DNA from: JAXGMV01 sp040772085
GTDB lineage: Bacteria > Chloroflexota > Anaerolineae > Anaerolineales > Anaerolineaceae
Assembly (NCBI GenBank): GCA_040772085.1
Contig: JAXGYU010000001.1
Location: forward strand, 1,860,001-1,924,000
DNA: 64,000 nt
Reading direction: 5' to 3'
The position numbers and the translations under genes are program-made. Positions 16,071-24,940 of the stretch are shown here, in pieces; position 1 is the stretch's first letter, and every line of letters begins with the position of its first letter. The notes under the pieces are model-generated. The model had not been told where the DNA came from. It searched no databases and worked only from the letters and a program-made list of their open reading frames with translations.

Positions 16071-17063
16071 CTATCGCCTGGCGAATTCGGGTTTCAGTTG
16101 TTCTTCGAGCCTGTCCGTTGCCAGCGGAGGGGTGGGCGAGAGTGCCGCGATACGCTGGTAAAGCTCGGGCGTCATCTCGATTTCCATCGATTTCAGCACC
16201 GGATTGAGCTGGTCGAGGTTGCGCGCGCCGATGATCGGCGCGGTGATGCCGGGATGCGCCGCGACCCAGGCGACTGCCAGCGCGGGCATTGGCACGCCAA
16301 GTTCCTGCGCCAACACGCCTAGCCCTTCAGCGATTTCAAGGTAGGCTTCATCACTGTAGCGGTTGGTATAGACCGGATTCTCTTTCACCCTGCCGGCCGG
16401 CAGTTCACTGCCGCGTTTGTATTTGCCGGTCAGGAAACCGCCGCCGAGCGGGCTGTAAGAAATGACAGCCAGAGTCTCAGCCTGCGCCATCGGCAGGATC
16501 TCAACTTCAGCCTGGCGCTTGATCAGGTTATACATCGGCTGCAGGATCGAGATCGGCGCCAGACCACCGAGCGCGCTGATGCCAAGCGCTTTCTCCACCT
16601 GCCACGCGGCGAAATTGCTGGCGCCGATATAGAGGACTTTACCCTGGTGTACCAGGTCATCCATGGCGCGCAGCGTTTCATCCAGCGGTGTGGCGATATC
16701 GAATTTATGCAGGAAATACACGTCCAGATAGTCCGTGCCCAGCCGGCGCAGGCTCTGCTCAATCGAGTGCATGATGTTCTTGCGCGACGTGCCGCGGTCG
16801 TTGGGCATCGGGCTGGTGGGGAAGTAAACCTTGCTGGTGATCACAAAATCATGGCGTTTGCCAGCGATGAATTTGCCCAGGTACTCTTCAGACCGTCCGC
16901 CGGCATAAGTGTTGGCACAATCGAAAAAATTGATGCCGGCTTCAACACAGCGGTCAAAAACCTGCTGCGAAGTTTCCGGATCCGCTTCGTTGCCGAAGGT
17001 CATCGTGCCAAAACATAACGGCGATACTTTCACCCCTGTTTTCCCCATGAATTTGTAATCCAT
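16071..17063 (-). CDS. aldo/keto reductase
   Basis: A 330-residue NADPH-dependent TIM-barrel oxidoreductase. The catalytic set is complete: Asp48 and Tyr53 (FFDCANTYAGG), Lys78 (ITSKV) and His119 (VYFLHKFD). SYSPLGGGFLTGKY and the C-terminal GARNLDQL (cofactor phosphate grip) match the YajO/Tas-type subfamily. Carbonyl substrate unknown. A second, more divergent member lies at the right edge of the window. Probably in one message with dodecin upstream (45 bases) and EamA downstream (5 bases). Confidence 0.9.
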   Translation of the reverse strand: MDYKFMGKTGVKVSPLCFGTMTFGNEADPETSQQVFDRCVEAGINFFDCANTYAGGRSEEYLGKFIAGKRHDFVITSKVYFPTSPMPNDRGTSRKNIMHSIEQSLRRLGTDYLDVYFLHKFDIATPLDETLRAMDDLVHQGKVLYIGASNFAAWQVEKALGISALGGLAPISILQPMYNLIKRQAEVEILPMAQAETLAVISYSPLGGGFLTGKYKRGSELPAGRVKENPVYTNRYSDEAYLEIAEGLGVLAQELGVPMPALAVAWVAAHPGITAPIIGARNLDQLNPVLKSMEIEMTPELYQRIAALSPTPPLATDRLEEQLKPEFARR

Positions 17064-17108
17064 CTTTCACCTCGTCTTCAATAATGATGTAGTCACTCTG
17101 AACTGCGT

Positions 17109-17315
17109 TTAATCCTCAACCCCAAAGCCGATCTTGATCGTCACCTGGAATTCCAGTTTGTTGTCCTTGCCGATGGCGCCGCGGGTTTCGACAACCTCGA
17201 ACCAGGACATATCGCGAATGGTTTTGGATGCTTTTTCAATCGCGTTTTTCACTGCATCGTCAGAGCTGACAGATGATGACCCGACCAGCTCCAACATTTT
17301 ATAAACTTTGCCCAT
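17109..17315 (-). CDS. dodecin family flavin-binding protein
   Basis: A 68-residue protein that matches dodecin over its whole length: VYKMLELVGSSSVSSDDAV, IRDMSWFEVVETRGAI and a final FQVTIKIGFGVED. Dodecins form dodecamers that store and protect FMN/FAD or riboflavin-type ligands; the Trp in MSWFEV (about residue 37) stacks on the flavin. The start at 17315 (MGKVYK) follows CCGGAGGAAC; the 10-residue longer frame to 17345 is rejected. It lies between MFS and aldo/keto reductase genes. Confidence 0.93.
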   Translation of the reverse strand: MGKVYKMLELVGSSSVSSDDAVKNAIEKASKTIRDMSWFEVVETRGAIGKDNKLEFQVTIKIGFGVED

Positions 17316-17361
17316 GATGTTCCTCCGGATTAGTTTGGTTTTCAAATATTATAGATGAAGT

Positions 17362-18555
17362 TCACGCGGATGATTCTGTCGGGGGCTTGTAGTTCAGCCA
17401 GCGCAAGCCAAGGATGCCGAGTATCAGACTGACGACGGCGGTGAGCGCGAACATCGGCTGGATGCCCATGCTGTCCGCCAGATAGCCGCTGGCCCAGGGA
17501 CCGAGGAACATGCCGACCGCGTAAACGGCCTGGTGCAGACCCATGGCGGTCGCGCGGTCTCCGGTCTCCACCCGCTGAATGCTCATGCCCATCATCAGCG
17601 GCAGTCCGATGCCCATGGCGAAGCCCGCCAGCACCTGAGCGCCGATCACCGGCCAATAACTCCGCGATATGGAAGCAATCACGATGGCAACGGCAGTCAG
17701 GATAAAGGTGCTGTACAGCAGGCTGTTGAGACTGGTGCGCTTGAGCAGCAAGGCTGCTGAAAGGTTGCCAATGGTCAGCGCCAGCAGGTAAAGGCTCATC
17801 AGCATGCTCAGCAGCACGTCGCCGGCGCCGAGCTGCCGGGCGAGGATAGGCAGAAAGCCGAAAGTTGTGGTGTATGAAACGTACTGCAGGATCAGGTTCA
17901 GCAAGCCCGGGCCGAGAACATCGCGCCGGGTGATCAGGCTCAGGATGCCCTTGACGTCATGTTTTCGCGCTGGCAGCGACTCTTCACGGATCAGCAGCAT
18001 CAGCAGCGCCGCCAGTCCCGCGCTGACAGCCGATAGATTGAAAGCCAGCGTATAGCCCGCAGCATTGTTCAAAAAACCAGTGACGCTGGTGAAAGCCATG
18101 CGCGCGATCGATGAGACGAAGGTCAGCAGGCTGGTGGCTTTCAACGCGTCGCCAGGCGCGTAAAACTGGCTGAAAAACACCAGCAATGGCACCCACGCCG
18201 CAGCCGACAGGCCGGTGATCGAACGGGCTACAAGCATGCTATTTTGATTGGTCGCGGCGCCCAGCATCCACGCGCCGAGCGCGCTGCAGAGCAGACCGGC
18301 AATAATGTAGGGTTTGCGCCGGCCGGATATGTCGGAGGCGATACCGAGCGGCAGCCGGAACACCATCTGCCACAGACCGTACATCGACATGATAACGCCG
18401 ACGATCGCCAGGTTATCAACGCGTGATTTGATGAAGTTGGGGAGGGTGGGGGCGTACATGTACAAACTGCCCCAGAATAGGATTACGACTGTCACATACA
18501 GGATTTTCTGTGCGTCAAAACGTTTGGCGGGGGTAGTCTGCTGTACCTGATTCAT
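17362..18555 (-). CDS. MFS transporter
   Basis: A 397-residue, 12-helix major facilitator. MYGLWQMVFRLPLGIASDISGRRKP (about 56-80) is the family A-motif between helices 2 and 3, and a second, weaker one follows in the C-terminal half. Helix 5-type and drug-exporter motif C are not obvious, so efflux versus uptake is open. It stands 88 bases after the poly-gamma-glutamate hydrolase gene, with a possible own -10 (TATAAT on the minus strand near 18590). Confidence 0.88.
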   Translation of the reverse strand: MNQVQQTTPAKRFDAQKILYVTVVILFWGSLYMYAPTLPNFIKSRVDNLAIVGVIMSMYGLWQMVFRLPLGIASDISGRRKPYIIAGLLCSALGAWMLGAATNQNSMLVARSITGLSAAAWVPLLVFFSQFYAPGDALKATSLLTFVSSIARMAFTSVTGFLNNAAGYTLAFNLSAVSAGLAALLMLLIREESLPARKHDVKGILSLITRRDVLGPGLLNLILQYVSYTTTFGFLPILARQLGAGDVLLSMLMSLYLLALTIGNLSAALLLKRTSLNSLLYSTFILTAVAIVIASISRSYWPVIGAQVLAGFAMGIGLPLMMGMSIQRVETGDRATAMGLHQAVYAVGMFLGPWASGYLADSMGIQPMFALTAVVSLILGILGLRWLNYKPPTESSA

Positions 18556-18643
18556 CAGCCGTTCAATCCAGTTTCATGCATGGCATGATTATACTGATGG
18601 CTTGAGCATCATGCGAATATTCTAAATAATTTATTGAGTGAAA

Positions 18644-19261
18644 TTATTCAGCGCTTGCCGGGGTTGCCAGTGCAAGGTGGCAGGCAGCGACGAAATCGTA
18701 GAAGGGCTGGTAGACCTTCTGCAAGCCGATTGCCGTGAAGCCGGCGAACATGGTCTTGCGCAGCGAGTCGGAAATCTCGAGCTGGACGCCCATGCCCGTC
18801 CGGCCGCGGTTGCAAATGTTATTGGGATGGACGCCGGCCAGCCCGTGCGATCCGACCACAGCATTGAAACCCGCGTCAGTCAAGGCGCTGACCAGTCGCT
18901 GCTGCAGCCCGGTGTCCAGACCGCCGACTTCCACCTGATGCTTCTGGCTGCGATAGCCGTGAATCGCGACGATGGTGTCAACCTTATTGGTCAGTTTGAG
19001 CGCCACCGGCTCGTCGAAAAATGTGCTGGTCAGGTGCAGGTTGTTCTCCGCCTTGCAGTTCAGCCCCTCGAAACAATAGAGCGAGTAGTTGTTGCCGGCG
19101 AGGACGCGGGCGATTTCGGAAGTGCCCGGTTCGATGCAGCCGCCATGAGGCGCCATGATCAACACCCGCGTGTTCAGGTCACGGACATACAGCCTGTAGC
19201 GCAGCGCGAAGGGGTCCGCTTCGGCAAGCTGTGTAAAACTTCTAAGTATCCTGTCAGTCAT
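18644..19261 (-). CDS. poly-gamma-glutamate hydrolase family protein (PghP/DUF867-like)
   Basis: A 205-residue zinc peptidase-like protein. The family motif APHGGCIEPGTSEIA places zinc ligands at His39 and Glu44; later VAIHGYR (about 116-122) and VGSHGLAGVHPNNICNRG (about 153-170) match the rest of the fold, which is carboxypeptidase-like. Known relatives are phage PghP, which degrades the gamma-glutamate capsule of Bacillus, and chromosomal homologues in many bacteria. No signal peptide is seen, so its natural substrate may be an intracellular gamma-glutamyl compound. Divergent from hutU. Confidence 0.82.
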   Translation of the reverse strand: MTDRILRSFTQLAEADPFALRYRLYVRDLNTRVLIMAPHGGCIEPGTSEIARVLAGNNYSLYCFEGLNCKAENNLHLTSTFFDEPVALKLTNKVDTIVAIHGYRSQKHQVEVGGLDTGLQQRLVSALTDAGFNAVVGSHGLAGVHPNNICNRGRTGMGVQLEISDSLRKTMFAGFTAIGLQKVYQPFYDFVAACHLALATPASAE

Positions 19262-19360
19262 CCTGACTTAATTGTAGCGCAACATGAGGAGGCAAAGGGG
19301 TAGATGTAAAGTAATTTTGGGCAACCGGGGCTGAAAGCGTGCAAAAAACATGCCAAATGC

Positions 19361-19389
19361 TTGTCACCTGCCCAGCCTATGTTTATAAT
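19361..19389 (+). promoter_or_regulatory. hutU: sigma-70-type promoter of hutU
   Basis: TTGTCA (19361-19366), 17-base spacer, perfect TATAAT (19384-19389); leader of about 20 bases before the ATG at 19416. Confidence 0.8.
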
Positions 19390-19415
19390 GAGGATAGTCT
19401 ATCCCGGAGAAAATA

Positions 19416-21071
19416 ATGAGCACACATCACAACATTCATGCCCCGACAGGAACAGCACTGACCTGTAAGAATTGGCTAATCGAAGCCGCCTATCGCATGA
19501 TTCAGAACAACCTTGACCCGGCAGTGGCTGAAAAGCCAGATGACTTGATCGTTTATGGGGGTCGCGGCCAGGCAGCCCGTAACTGGGAATGCTATGATGC
19601 CATTCTTGAATCACTGAAAAATCTCGAACCTGATGAGACCTTGCTGGTGCAATCTGGCAAACCGGTAGCAGTCTTCAAATCTCATGAAGACGCGCCCAAG
19701 GTGCTGATTGCCAACTCGAACCTGGTGCCGCACTGGGCGACCCAGGAATATTTCGACGAGCTGGCAGCCAAAGGTCTGATCATGTACGGACAGATGACAG
19801 CAGGCTCGTGGATCTATATTGGAACACAGGGCATTCTGCAAGGTACCTACGAAACGCTCGGCTCCCTGGCGCGGCAGCGCGGATGGGGTTCGCTGAAGGG
19901 TAAATTCGTCCTGACCGCCGGTCTCGGAGGCATGGGCGGCGCCCAGCCTCTGGCGATTACCATGAACGGCGGCGTGGGACTGGTGGTTGAAGTTGACCCT
20001 GAGCGCGCGCGCCGCCGGCATGAGATCGGCTACGTGGACAGCGTGGTCACCGACCTGGAAGAGGCGATGACCATGGTGGAAGAATCGCTCGACAAGCAGG
20101 AACCGAAATCGATTGCGTTAATCGCCAATGCGGCTGATATCTTCCCCGAACTCGCCTTGCGCGGCGTTGTGCCGGATGTCGTCACCGACCAGACTTCCGC
20201 TCACGACGCGTACATGTATATCCCGCGCGGGCTGACGGTTGCCCAGGCGGAAGAGCTGCGCAAGCGGGACATCGCTGAATACGGCCGACGGTCAAAGGCA
20301 GCCATGGTTGAGCACGTGAAAGCCATGCTGACCTTCCAGCAGAAGGGCGCGGAGGTCTTCGACTACGGCAATAATATCCGCCAGCAGGCGTATAACGAAG
20401 GCGTGACCAATGCCTTTGACTTCCCCGGATTTGTGCCGGCTTACATTCGCCCGCTATTCTGCGAAGGCAAAGGTCCGTTCCGCTGGGTCGCGCTCTCCGG
20501 CGATCCGGAAGATATTTATAAAACCGACGAAGCCATCAAGGAACTCTTCCCGCATGACGAGCATTTGCATCGCTGGCTGGACATGGCAAAAAAGACTGTG
20601 CCTTTCCAGGGCTTGCCTTCACGCATTTGCTGGCTGGGTTATGGCGAACGTGACTTAGCAGGTTTGAAATTCAATCAGATGGTGGCAGACGGCACGCTCT
20701 CCGCGCCGATCGTGATCGGTCGTGATCACCTCGACGCTGGTTCTGTCGCCTCGCCCAATCGTGAGACCGAATCAATGCAGGATGGCTCTGACGCCATCTC
20801 CGACTGGCCGATTCTGAATGCGCTCATCAACGCGGTCGGCGGCTCGACCTGGGTCTCCTTCCACCACGGCGGCGGTGTCGGCATTGGCTACAGCCAGCAC
20901 GCCGGTCAGGTGATCGTCGCCGATGGTACTGAAGCGGCAGCCCGCCGCTTGAAACGCGTCCTCACCACCGATCCCGGCATGGGTGTCGTCAGGCACGCAG
21001 ATGCCGGCTATCCGGAGGCGATCGACGCGGCAAAACGGCTGGGCGTCAAAATCCCGATGTTAAAGGAATAA
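19416..21071 (+). CDS. hutU: urocanate hydratase
   Basis: A 551-residue NAD-dependent enzyme of histidine breakdown (urocanate plus water to imidazolonepropionate). Full-length and clearly HutU: YGGRGQAARNWECYDAI, QSGKPVAVFKSHEDAPKVLI, MTAGSWIYIGTQGILQGTYE, then the NAD site GLGGMGGAQPLA (about 169-180) and near the C-terminus GRDHLDAGSVASPNRETE and WVSFHHGGGVGIGYSQHAG. Cytoplasmic. Neither hutH nor hutI is in the window; two small membrane-anchored proteins follow in the same message. Own consensus promoter. Confidence 0.97.
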   Translation: MSTHHNIHAPTGTALTCKNWLIEAAYRMIQNNLDPAVAEKPDDLIVYGGRGQAARNWECYDAILESLKNLEPDETLLVQSGKPVAVFKSHEDAPKVLIANSNLVPHWATQEYFDELAAKGLIMYGQMTAGSWIYIGTQGILQGTYETLGSLARQRGWGSLKGKFVLTAGLGGMGGAQPLAITMNGGVGLVVEVDPERARRRHEIGYVDSVVTDLEEAMTMVEESLDKQEPKSIALIANAADIFPELALRGVVPDVVTDQTSAHDAYMYIPRGLTVAQAEELRKRDIAEYGRRSKAAMVEHVKAMLTFQQKGAEVFDYGNNIRQQAYNEGVTNAFDFPGFVPAYIRPLFCEGKGPFRWVALSGDPEDIYKTDEAIKELFPHDEHLHRWLDMAKKTVPFQGLPSRICWLGYGERDLAGLKFNQMVADGTLSAPIVIGRDHLDAGSVASPNRETESMQDGSDAISDWPILNALINAVGGSTWVSFHHGGGVGIGYSQHAGQVIVADGTEAAARRLKRVLTTDPGMGVVRHADAGYPEAIDAAKRLGVKIPMLKE

Positions 21072-21076
21072 AGAAA

Positions 21077-21418
21077 TTGTCAACAAAAAGATTGATCTGG
21101 TTTGGGATAAGCATACTGATCGGCCTCGTTCTGGGACTGATGCTTGGCTGGGGGATCAAACCGCTCAAGTATCAGAACATGCAAGCCGAGACATTGCGCG
21201 AAGATTACAAGGTGGACTACGTTTTGATGGTCGCCGAGGGCTACAAAACCCAGGGCGACATCAACTACAGCATTGCCCAGCTCAATAAAATGGAGCCTGA
21301 TACGAAAGCGCTGCGTGTGGCACAGGATGCGCTGCTGAGCGCGAGAAAGATCGGCTACCCGCTGTATGACATGGAAAGTCTGGGCAACCTTGTAACCGCG
21401 CTGGAGGCGAAAAAGTAA
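21077..21418 (+). CDS. small membrane-anchored protein downstream of hutU (1 of 2)
   Basis: A 113-residue protein of no family I recognise. Residues 6-28 form one transmembrane helix with repeated small residues (GISILIGLVLGLMLGWGI), followed by a hydrophilic, helix-rich part (about 35-113) that ends ALEAKK. It starts with TTG at 21077, six bases after the hutU stop, behind AAAGGA. Its stop overlaps the start of the next gene (TAATG). The two share layout: N-terminal helix with GxxxG pattern, then a region with MVAEGYKTQGDINYSIAQL versus MAVKAYDATGDFGRVQSRL, so they look like diverged paralogues. Confidence 0.75.
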   Translation: MSTKRLIWFGISILIGLVLGLMLGWGIKPLKYQNMQAETLREDYKVDYVLMVAEGYKTQGDINYSIAQLNKMEPDTKALRVAQDALLSARKIGYPLYDMESLGNLVTALEAKK

Positions 21419-21846
21419 TGGAAAATCGCAGCCCCATGTACATGGTCTTCGGACTCGCTCTCGGTTTTGCCATCGGCTTTTTCTACGCGCTGTTCGTGAT
21501 GCCGGCAGCCTACGTCAACTCTTCACCTGCCGCGCTGGAGGATGGCTTCAAGGATCAGTATCGCATGATGGCAGTCAAGGCTTATGATGCTACCGGTGAT
21601 TTTGGCCGGGTGCAATCACGCCTGGCGCTGTTGCAGGATGCCGACCCGGCTGCCGCGCTGGACAATCAGGCGCAGAAAATCCTCTCTACCGGCGGTTTGC
21701 CCAGCGAAGCCCAGATGCTCGCCAATATGGCACGTCTGCTGCGCTCCCAGGGCGCGGCGCCTGAACTGCCGCAGGAGATCCCACCCACACCAGACAATCC
21801 TATGTTCCAGGTGACCGCCACGCTTATCCCGGGCGCGAACCCGTAA
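21418..21846 (+). CDS. small membrane-anchored protein downstream of hutU (2 of 2)
   Basis: A 142-residue partner of the preceding protein. One transmembrane helix (about 8-30, VFGLALGFAIGFFYALFVMP), a helical region with DQYRMMAVKAYDATGDFGRVQSRLALLQDADPAAAL, and a Pro-rich tail (PQEIPPTPDNPMF). The tail is probably disordered. TPR-like helices are possible but no repeat is clear. Co-translated with the gene above through the TAATG overlap. No function can be named; a two-protein membrane complex is inferred. Confidence 0.75.
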   Translation: MENRSPMYMVFGLALGFAIGFFYALFVMPAAYVNSSPAALEDGFKDQYRMMAVKAYDATGDFGRVQSRLALLQDADPAAALDNQAQKILSTGGLPSEAQMLANMARLLRSQGAAPELPQEIPPTPDNPMFQVTATLIPGANP

Positions 21847-21868
21847 GCCGAAAAAATATCAAATACTA

Positions 21869-21902
21869 AAACAGGGAAGACGTGAATGCGTCTTCCCTGT
21901 TT
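21869..21902. terminator. bidirectional terminator after the hutU operon
   Basis: Perfect 14-bp stem (21869-21882 with 21889-21902) with a TGAATG loop; A-run before and T-run at the end. The mscS gene converges from the right. Confidence 0.85.
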
Positions 21903-21932
21903 GATTCTTGACGAACTTATTGTCGCCCCATC

Positions 21933-23357
21933 CTAAGCCGGGGGTTCAGTATCAGATGTTTCCTTGTCGGATTTTCCTTTGTCCTGTGAGGTGGAGAGCA
22001 GGTTCTGGTTTGAGTGCGGCTGCCAGCCCTGACCAGCCTGCTCCTGTATATCCCCGGCCTCGCTGGAAAGGTCCTCCGCCCCGGGAACATTCGTGTTGTC
22101 TCTGTCCGCCTGATTGGCAGCCTTACTGCTGACCGGGCCGGGCGTGGAAATCACTGGTACGCCTTCGGGGAAGATCACCTCGCGCGACGGATCGGAGAGC
22201 TGAATGCCTTCCTTATGCAAGGCGTTCACAAGCTGAACGATCAGCGCGGATTTGACTTTCATCATGCTGTGCTTGGTGATATCAATCCAGAAGAAGACGC
22301 GCATATTGAGCGAGGCGGTATTCAGCCCGTCGATCAGAACCATCGGCTCGGGATCCGTCAGCACGGCCGGGTAGCCTTTGACCACCTGCAGCGCGACTTC
22401 GAGCGCCTTGGTGATCGGCGCGCTAAAATTCAGCCCGATGATGAAGTCCTGACGCAGCAAAGGGGTACTGGTGTAGTTGAGAATATTGCTTTTATACACG
22501 GCTGAATTTGGCAGTTGCAACTGATTGCCGTCGAATGTGCTGAGTACGGTCACGCGCGTGGTAAGCGCCTGTACATAGCCCATGTTGCCATCGATATCAA
22601 CCAGGTCGCCTGTCCGGAATGGGTTCTGCAGGCTCAGGAAGATACTGGCGAGGAAATTCTCGGTGATATCTTTGAAGGCAATACCGACCACCAGACCGAG
22701 CAAACCGGTACCGCCCAGAACGGTGAAGGCGACGTTGGTCATGCCGGAAATCTGCAGGATGATGTAAAGCCCGGCCAGGAAGACGATTGAACCAACAGCG
22801 TAGCCAGCCATCCGGCTCAGCGAGGGATTGGCATGCCTGTAATCGATCCACTTCTGGACGTGCGTCATCGCGAGCTTGCCCAGAAGATAGGTGATGCCCA
22901 GCACAAGCAGGCTGAAGAAAATCATCGGCAAGGCACGCAGCCAGTTGGCGCCGACCGCCTTCAGATTGTCCAGCACCGGCTTGAAGTCGGAGGTAGCTAC
23001 GGGCGCGAATTCCATTTTATTGACGACCGCGATCACGCCATCGAGGCTCATCGCCAGATCGCTCGCCCAGGTTTTATGCTCGCTGGACTGCACGCCACCC
23101 GAGAGGTAAGCAACACCGTCATCGACCTTTACAAGCAGGTCGGTGTACCAGCCGGTAGAGGTGAGAATACGCTCAAGGCGCTGCTGAATCGCCAGATCAT
23201 CGCCTGTCGCGGCAGGTGTCTCGGCCGGCGGCGGTGTCTGCGCCAGCGCCGGCGAGTGCGCGAACGCCAGCATGCCAGTCAGCAGCAGGCTGATGACCAG
23301 CAGAATCTGTGGGATTGATTTGTGCATGCGGGTTGTCCGGTAAGAGGTATGATCCAT
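21933..23357 (-). CDS. MscS-family mechanosensitive channel with N-terminal BON domain
   Basis: About 474 residues from the ATG at 23357 (longer frame to 23429 lacks a binding site). Order: signal-type hydrophobic stretch (about 15-35, ILLVISLLLTGMLAFA), a periplasmic BON domain (about 55-115: IQQRLERILTSTGWYTDLLVKVDDGVAYLSG), three to four membrane helices (about 135-225), then the MscS beta domain with the pore helix GLLGLVVGIAFKDITENFLASIF and DLVDIDG, and the cytoplasmic vestibule. The tail after 420 is low-complexity and acidic. It should gate under osmotic downshock; BON domains bind lipid or other proteins, an addition seen in some Chloroflexota channels. Confidence 0.88.
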   Translation of the reverse strand: MDHTSYRTTRMHKSIPQILLVISLLLTGMLAFAHSPALAQTPPPAETPAATGDDLAIQQRLERILTSTGWYTDLLVKVDDGVAYLSGGVQSSEHKTWASDLAMSLDGVIAVVNKMEFAPVATSDFKPVLDNLKAVGANWLRALPMIFFSLLVLGITYLLGKLAMTHVQKWIDYRHANPSLSRMAGYAVGSIVFLAGLYIILQISGMTNVAFTVLGGTGLLGLVVGIAFKDITENFLASIFLSLQNPFRTGDLVDIDGNMGYVQALTTRVTVLSTFDGNQLQLPNSAVYKSNILNYTSTPLLRQDFIIGLNFSAPITKALEVALQVVKGYPAVLTDPEPMVLIDGLNTASLNMRVFFWIDITKHSMMKVKSALIVQLVNALHKEGIQLSDPSREVIFPEGVPVISTPGPVSSKAANQADRDNTNVPGAEDLSSEAGDIQEQAGQGWQPHSNQNLLSTSQDKGKSDKETSDTEPPA

Positions 23358-23424
23358 GCCCTGTATTTCCTGAAGTTGTTTCTGTCTGTCGAAGTGAATA
23401 GTACCATCAATGCGGCGTATTGCC

Positions 23425-23454
23425 AGCAAAAAGCCCTCGCGTTCGCGAGGGCTT
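23425..23454 (-). terminator. rho-independent terminator of the LCP gene
   Basis: 10-bp perfect stem (23431-23440 with 23445-23454), GTTC loop on the plus strand; on the minus strand it is followed by TTTTT. Located 20 bases beyond the LCP stop. Confidence 0.85.
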
Positions 23455-23474
23455 GATATCTTTTTTCGGTATGG

Positions 23475-24923
23475 CTAGGGCATTGGGTTGTTGGCATCCC
23501 AGTCCGAGCCGAGGATGACAACGATATCGACCGGAGAATCCGGGTTATATGCCATGGTCACGCGATTTACATCGATGCCCAGCAGGTTGGCAAAGTACTT
23601 TGCCGTATAAGGCTTGGCGTTGTATATCTGGATTTCCGATTGCGCGTAGGCGCCTGGCGCGTTCGTTTCTTCAACGACGCTCACGCCCTGGGCAGCGACA
23701 TACTCGCGCGTCCGCGTTGCCAGACCCGGGTTGCCGGTACCATTCTGTACTGACACCCTGGCGGCTTCAGTTTGCAGTAACGCCACCGGGTCATTTTGCA
23801 GCGCCTGCGGGCCAAAGGCAGTGCCCACGGTGAAGAGCTCATCACGCAGCAAGCGGATGCGATCGGGCAGCGGTTTCAGCACGGAGAGCATGTCGGGCGG
23901 GGGAGACGGGTTCTTCACCTCAGCAGACACAGCCATATCCACGCTGATGACCGCCTTGTGGTAATCCTCTTCCTTGATCTCGCTCACCAGCCAGGCGAGT
24001 TTGACCGCGTCAGCAAAGTCCATGTTGGTGCGGATTCCGGACGCGAGACTGTTATAGAGAGCCGGCGCTTTTGACATCAGCTTGGTCATGCCATAGTAAT
24101 TGACGACATTGTCACGGATTGCCATGACAACTTCCTGCTGCCGCCGGGCGCGGTCTACATCGCCTTCAGAGGTCTTGCGCGCGCGGGCATAAGCCAGCGT
24201 GGTTGCGCCGTCAAAGGTCTGCACGCCTTCATATAAATGAATCGTGTTGCCGGGACCGAACGGGTCGATGGTGACTTCCTGTTTGACGTGAATGTCCACG
24301 CCGCCTATCTCATCGATGAATTTCACAAAAGCCATGAAATCGATCTGGGCGTAATACTGGATTGGCACGCCAAGGAACTGCTCGACGGTATCGGTCGCCA
24401 GTTGCGGCCCGCCGCCGGGCAGGCGGTTGCCTTCACCCAGGAAGTAAGCCGTGTTGATCTTGTGATGACCGAAGCCGGGCACATCCACCCACAGGTCACG
24501 CAGGATGGAGAGCATGGAAAGCGTTTTACTGGCGGGGTCCACGGAGACGAGGATCATCGTGTCAGTACGCGGGATCTCGTTGGCTTCCCAGTCGCGGTAG
24601 TCCAAGCCCATCAGGAGGATGTTGACGCGTTCCTTGCCATCCCATTGCGCGTGTTCAACATCGATCGGCGCGACCATGGTGGGCGCCTTGGCTGTCGTAC
24701 CAGGCTCAGCGGTCGAGATCACATTGCCCTGCTGATCAAAAACTGGCTGACCGGGGATGCCCTGGGTGATGTTCCAGGTCTGGACCAGATTTTTCGCGAG
24801 GACAAAGGCGGCGACAGCTGCCAGCAGACCCAGGACGATCAGAACGCCCATGATGATCTTGGGTGCTTTGCCGGTGCCTTTTTTCCCCGATTGTTTATTA
24901 ATGGGTTGTTTATTTGGTGCCAT
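23475..24923 (-). CDS. LytR-CpsA-Psr (LCP) family envelope protein
   Basis: A 482-residue membrane-anchored enzyme. Basic N-terminus, one transmembrane helix (about 24-45), then the LCP domain (about 95-265) with the conserved NILLMGLDYRD, RTDTMILVSVDP, LSILRDLWVDVPG, and RARKTSEGDVDRARRQQEV (the Arg/Asp set that binds the pyrophosphate). A LytR_C domain follows (about 370-480, VSVQNGTGNPGLATRTREYV). LCP enzymes transfer lipid-linked glycopolymers to the cell wall or proteins. 17 bases after the Trm112-like gene, so same message. Confidence 0.93.
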   Translation of the reverse strand: MAPNKQPINKQSGKKGTGKAPKIIMGVLIVLGLLAAVAAFVLAKNLVQTWNITQGIPGQPVFDQQGNVISTAEPGTTAKAPTMVAPIDVEHAQWDGKERVNILLMGLDYRDWEANEIPRTDTMILVSVDPASKTLSMLSILRDLWVDVPGFGHHKINTAYFLGEGNRLPGGGPQLATDTVEQFLGVPIQYYAQIDFMAFVKFIDEIGGVDIHVKQEVTIDPFGPGNTIHLYEGVQTFDGATTLAYARARKTSEGDVDRARRQQEVVMAIRDNVVNYYGMTKLMSKAPALYNSLASGIRTNMDFADAVKLAWLVSEIKEEDYHKAVISVDMAVSAEVKNPSPPPDMLSVLKPLPDRIRLLRDELFTVGTAFGPQALQNDPVALLQTEAARVSVQNGTGNPGLATRTREYVAAQGVSVVEETNAPGAYAQSEIQIYNAKPYTAKYFANLLGIDVNRVTMAYNPDSPVDIVVILGSDWDANNPMP

Positions 24924-24940
24924 AGTTCGCCTGTCTGGCT

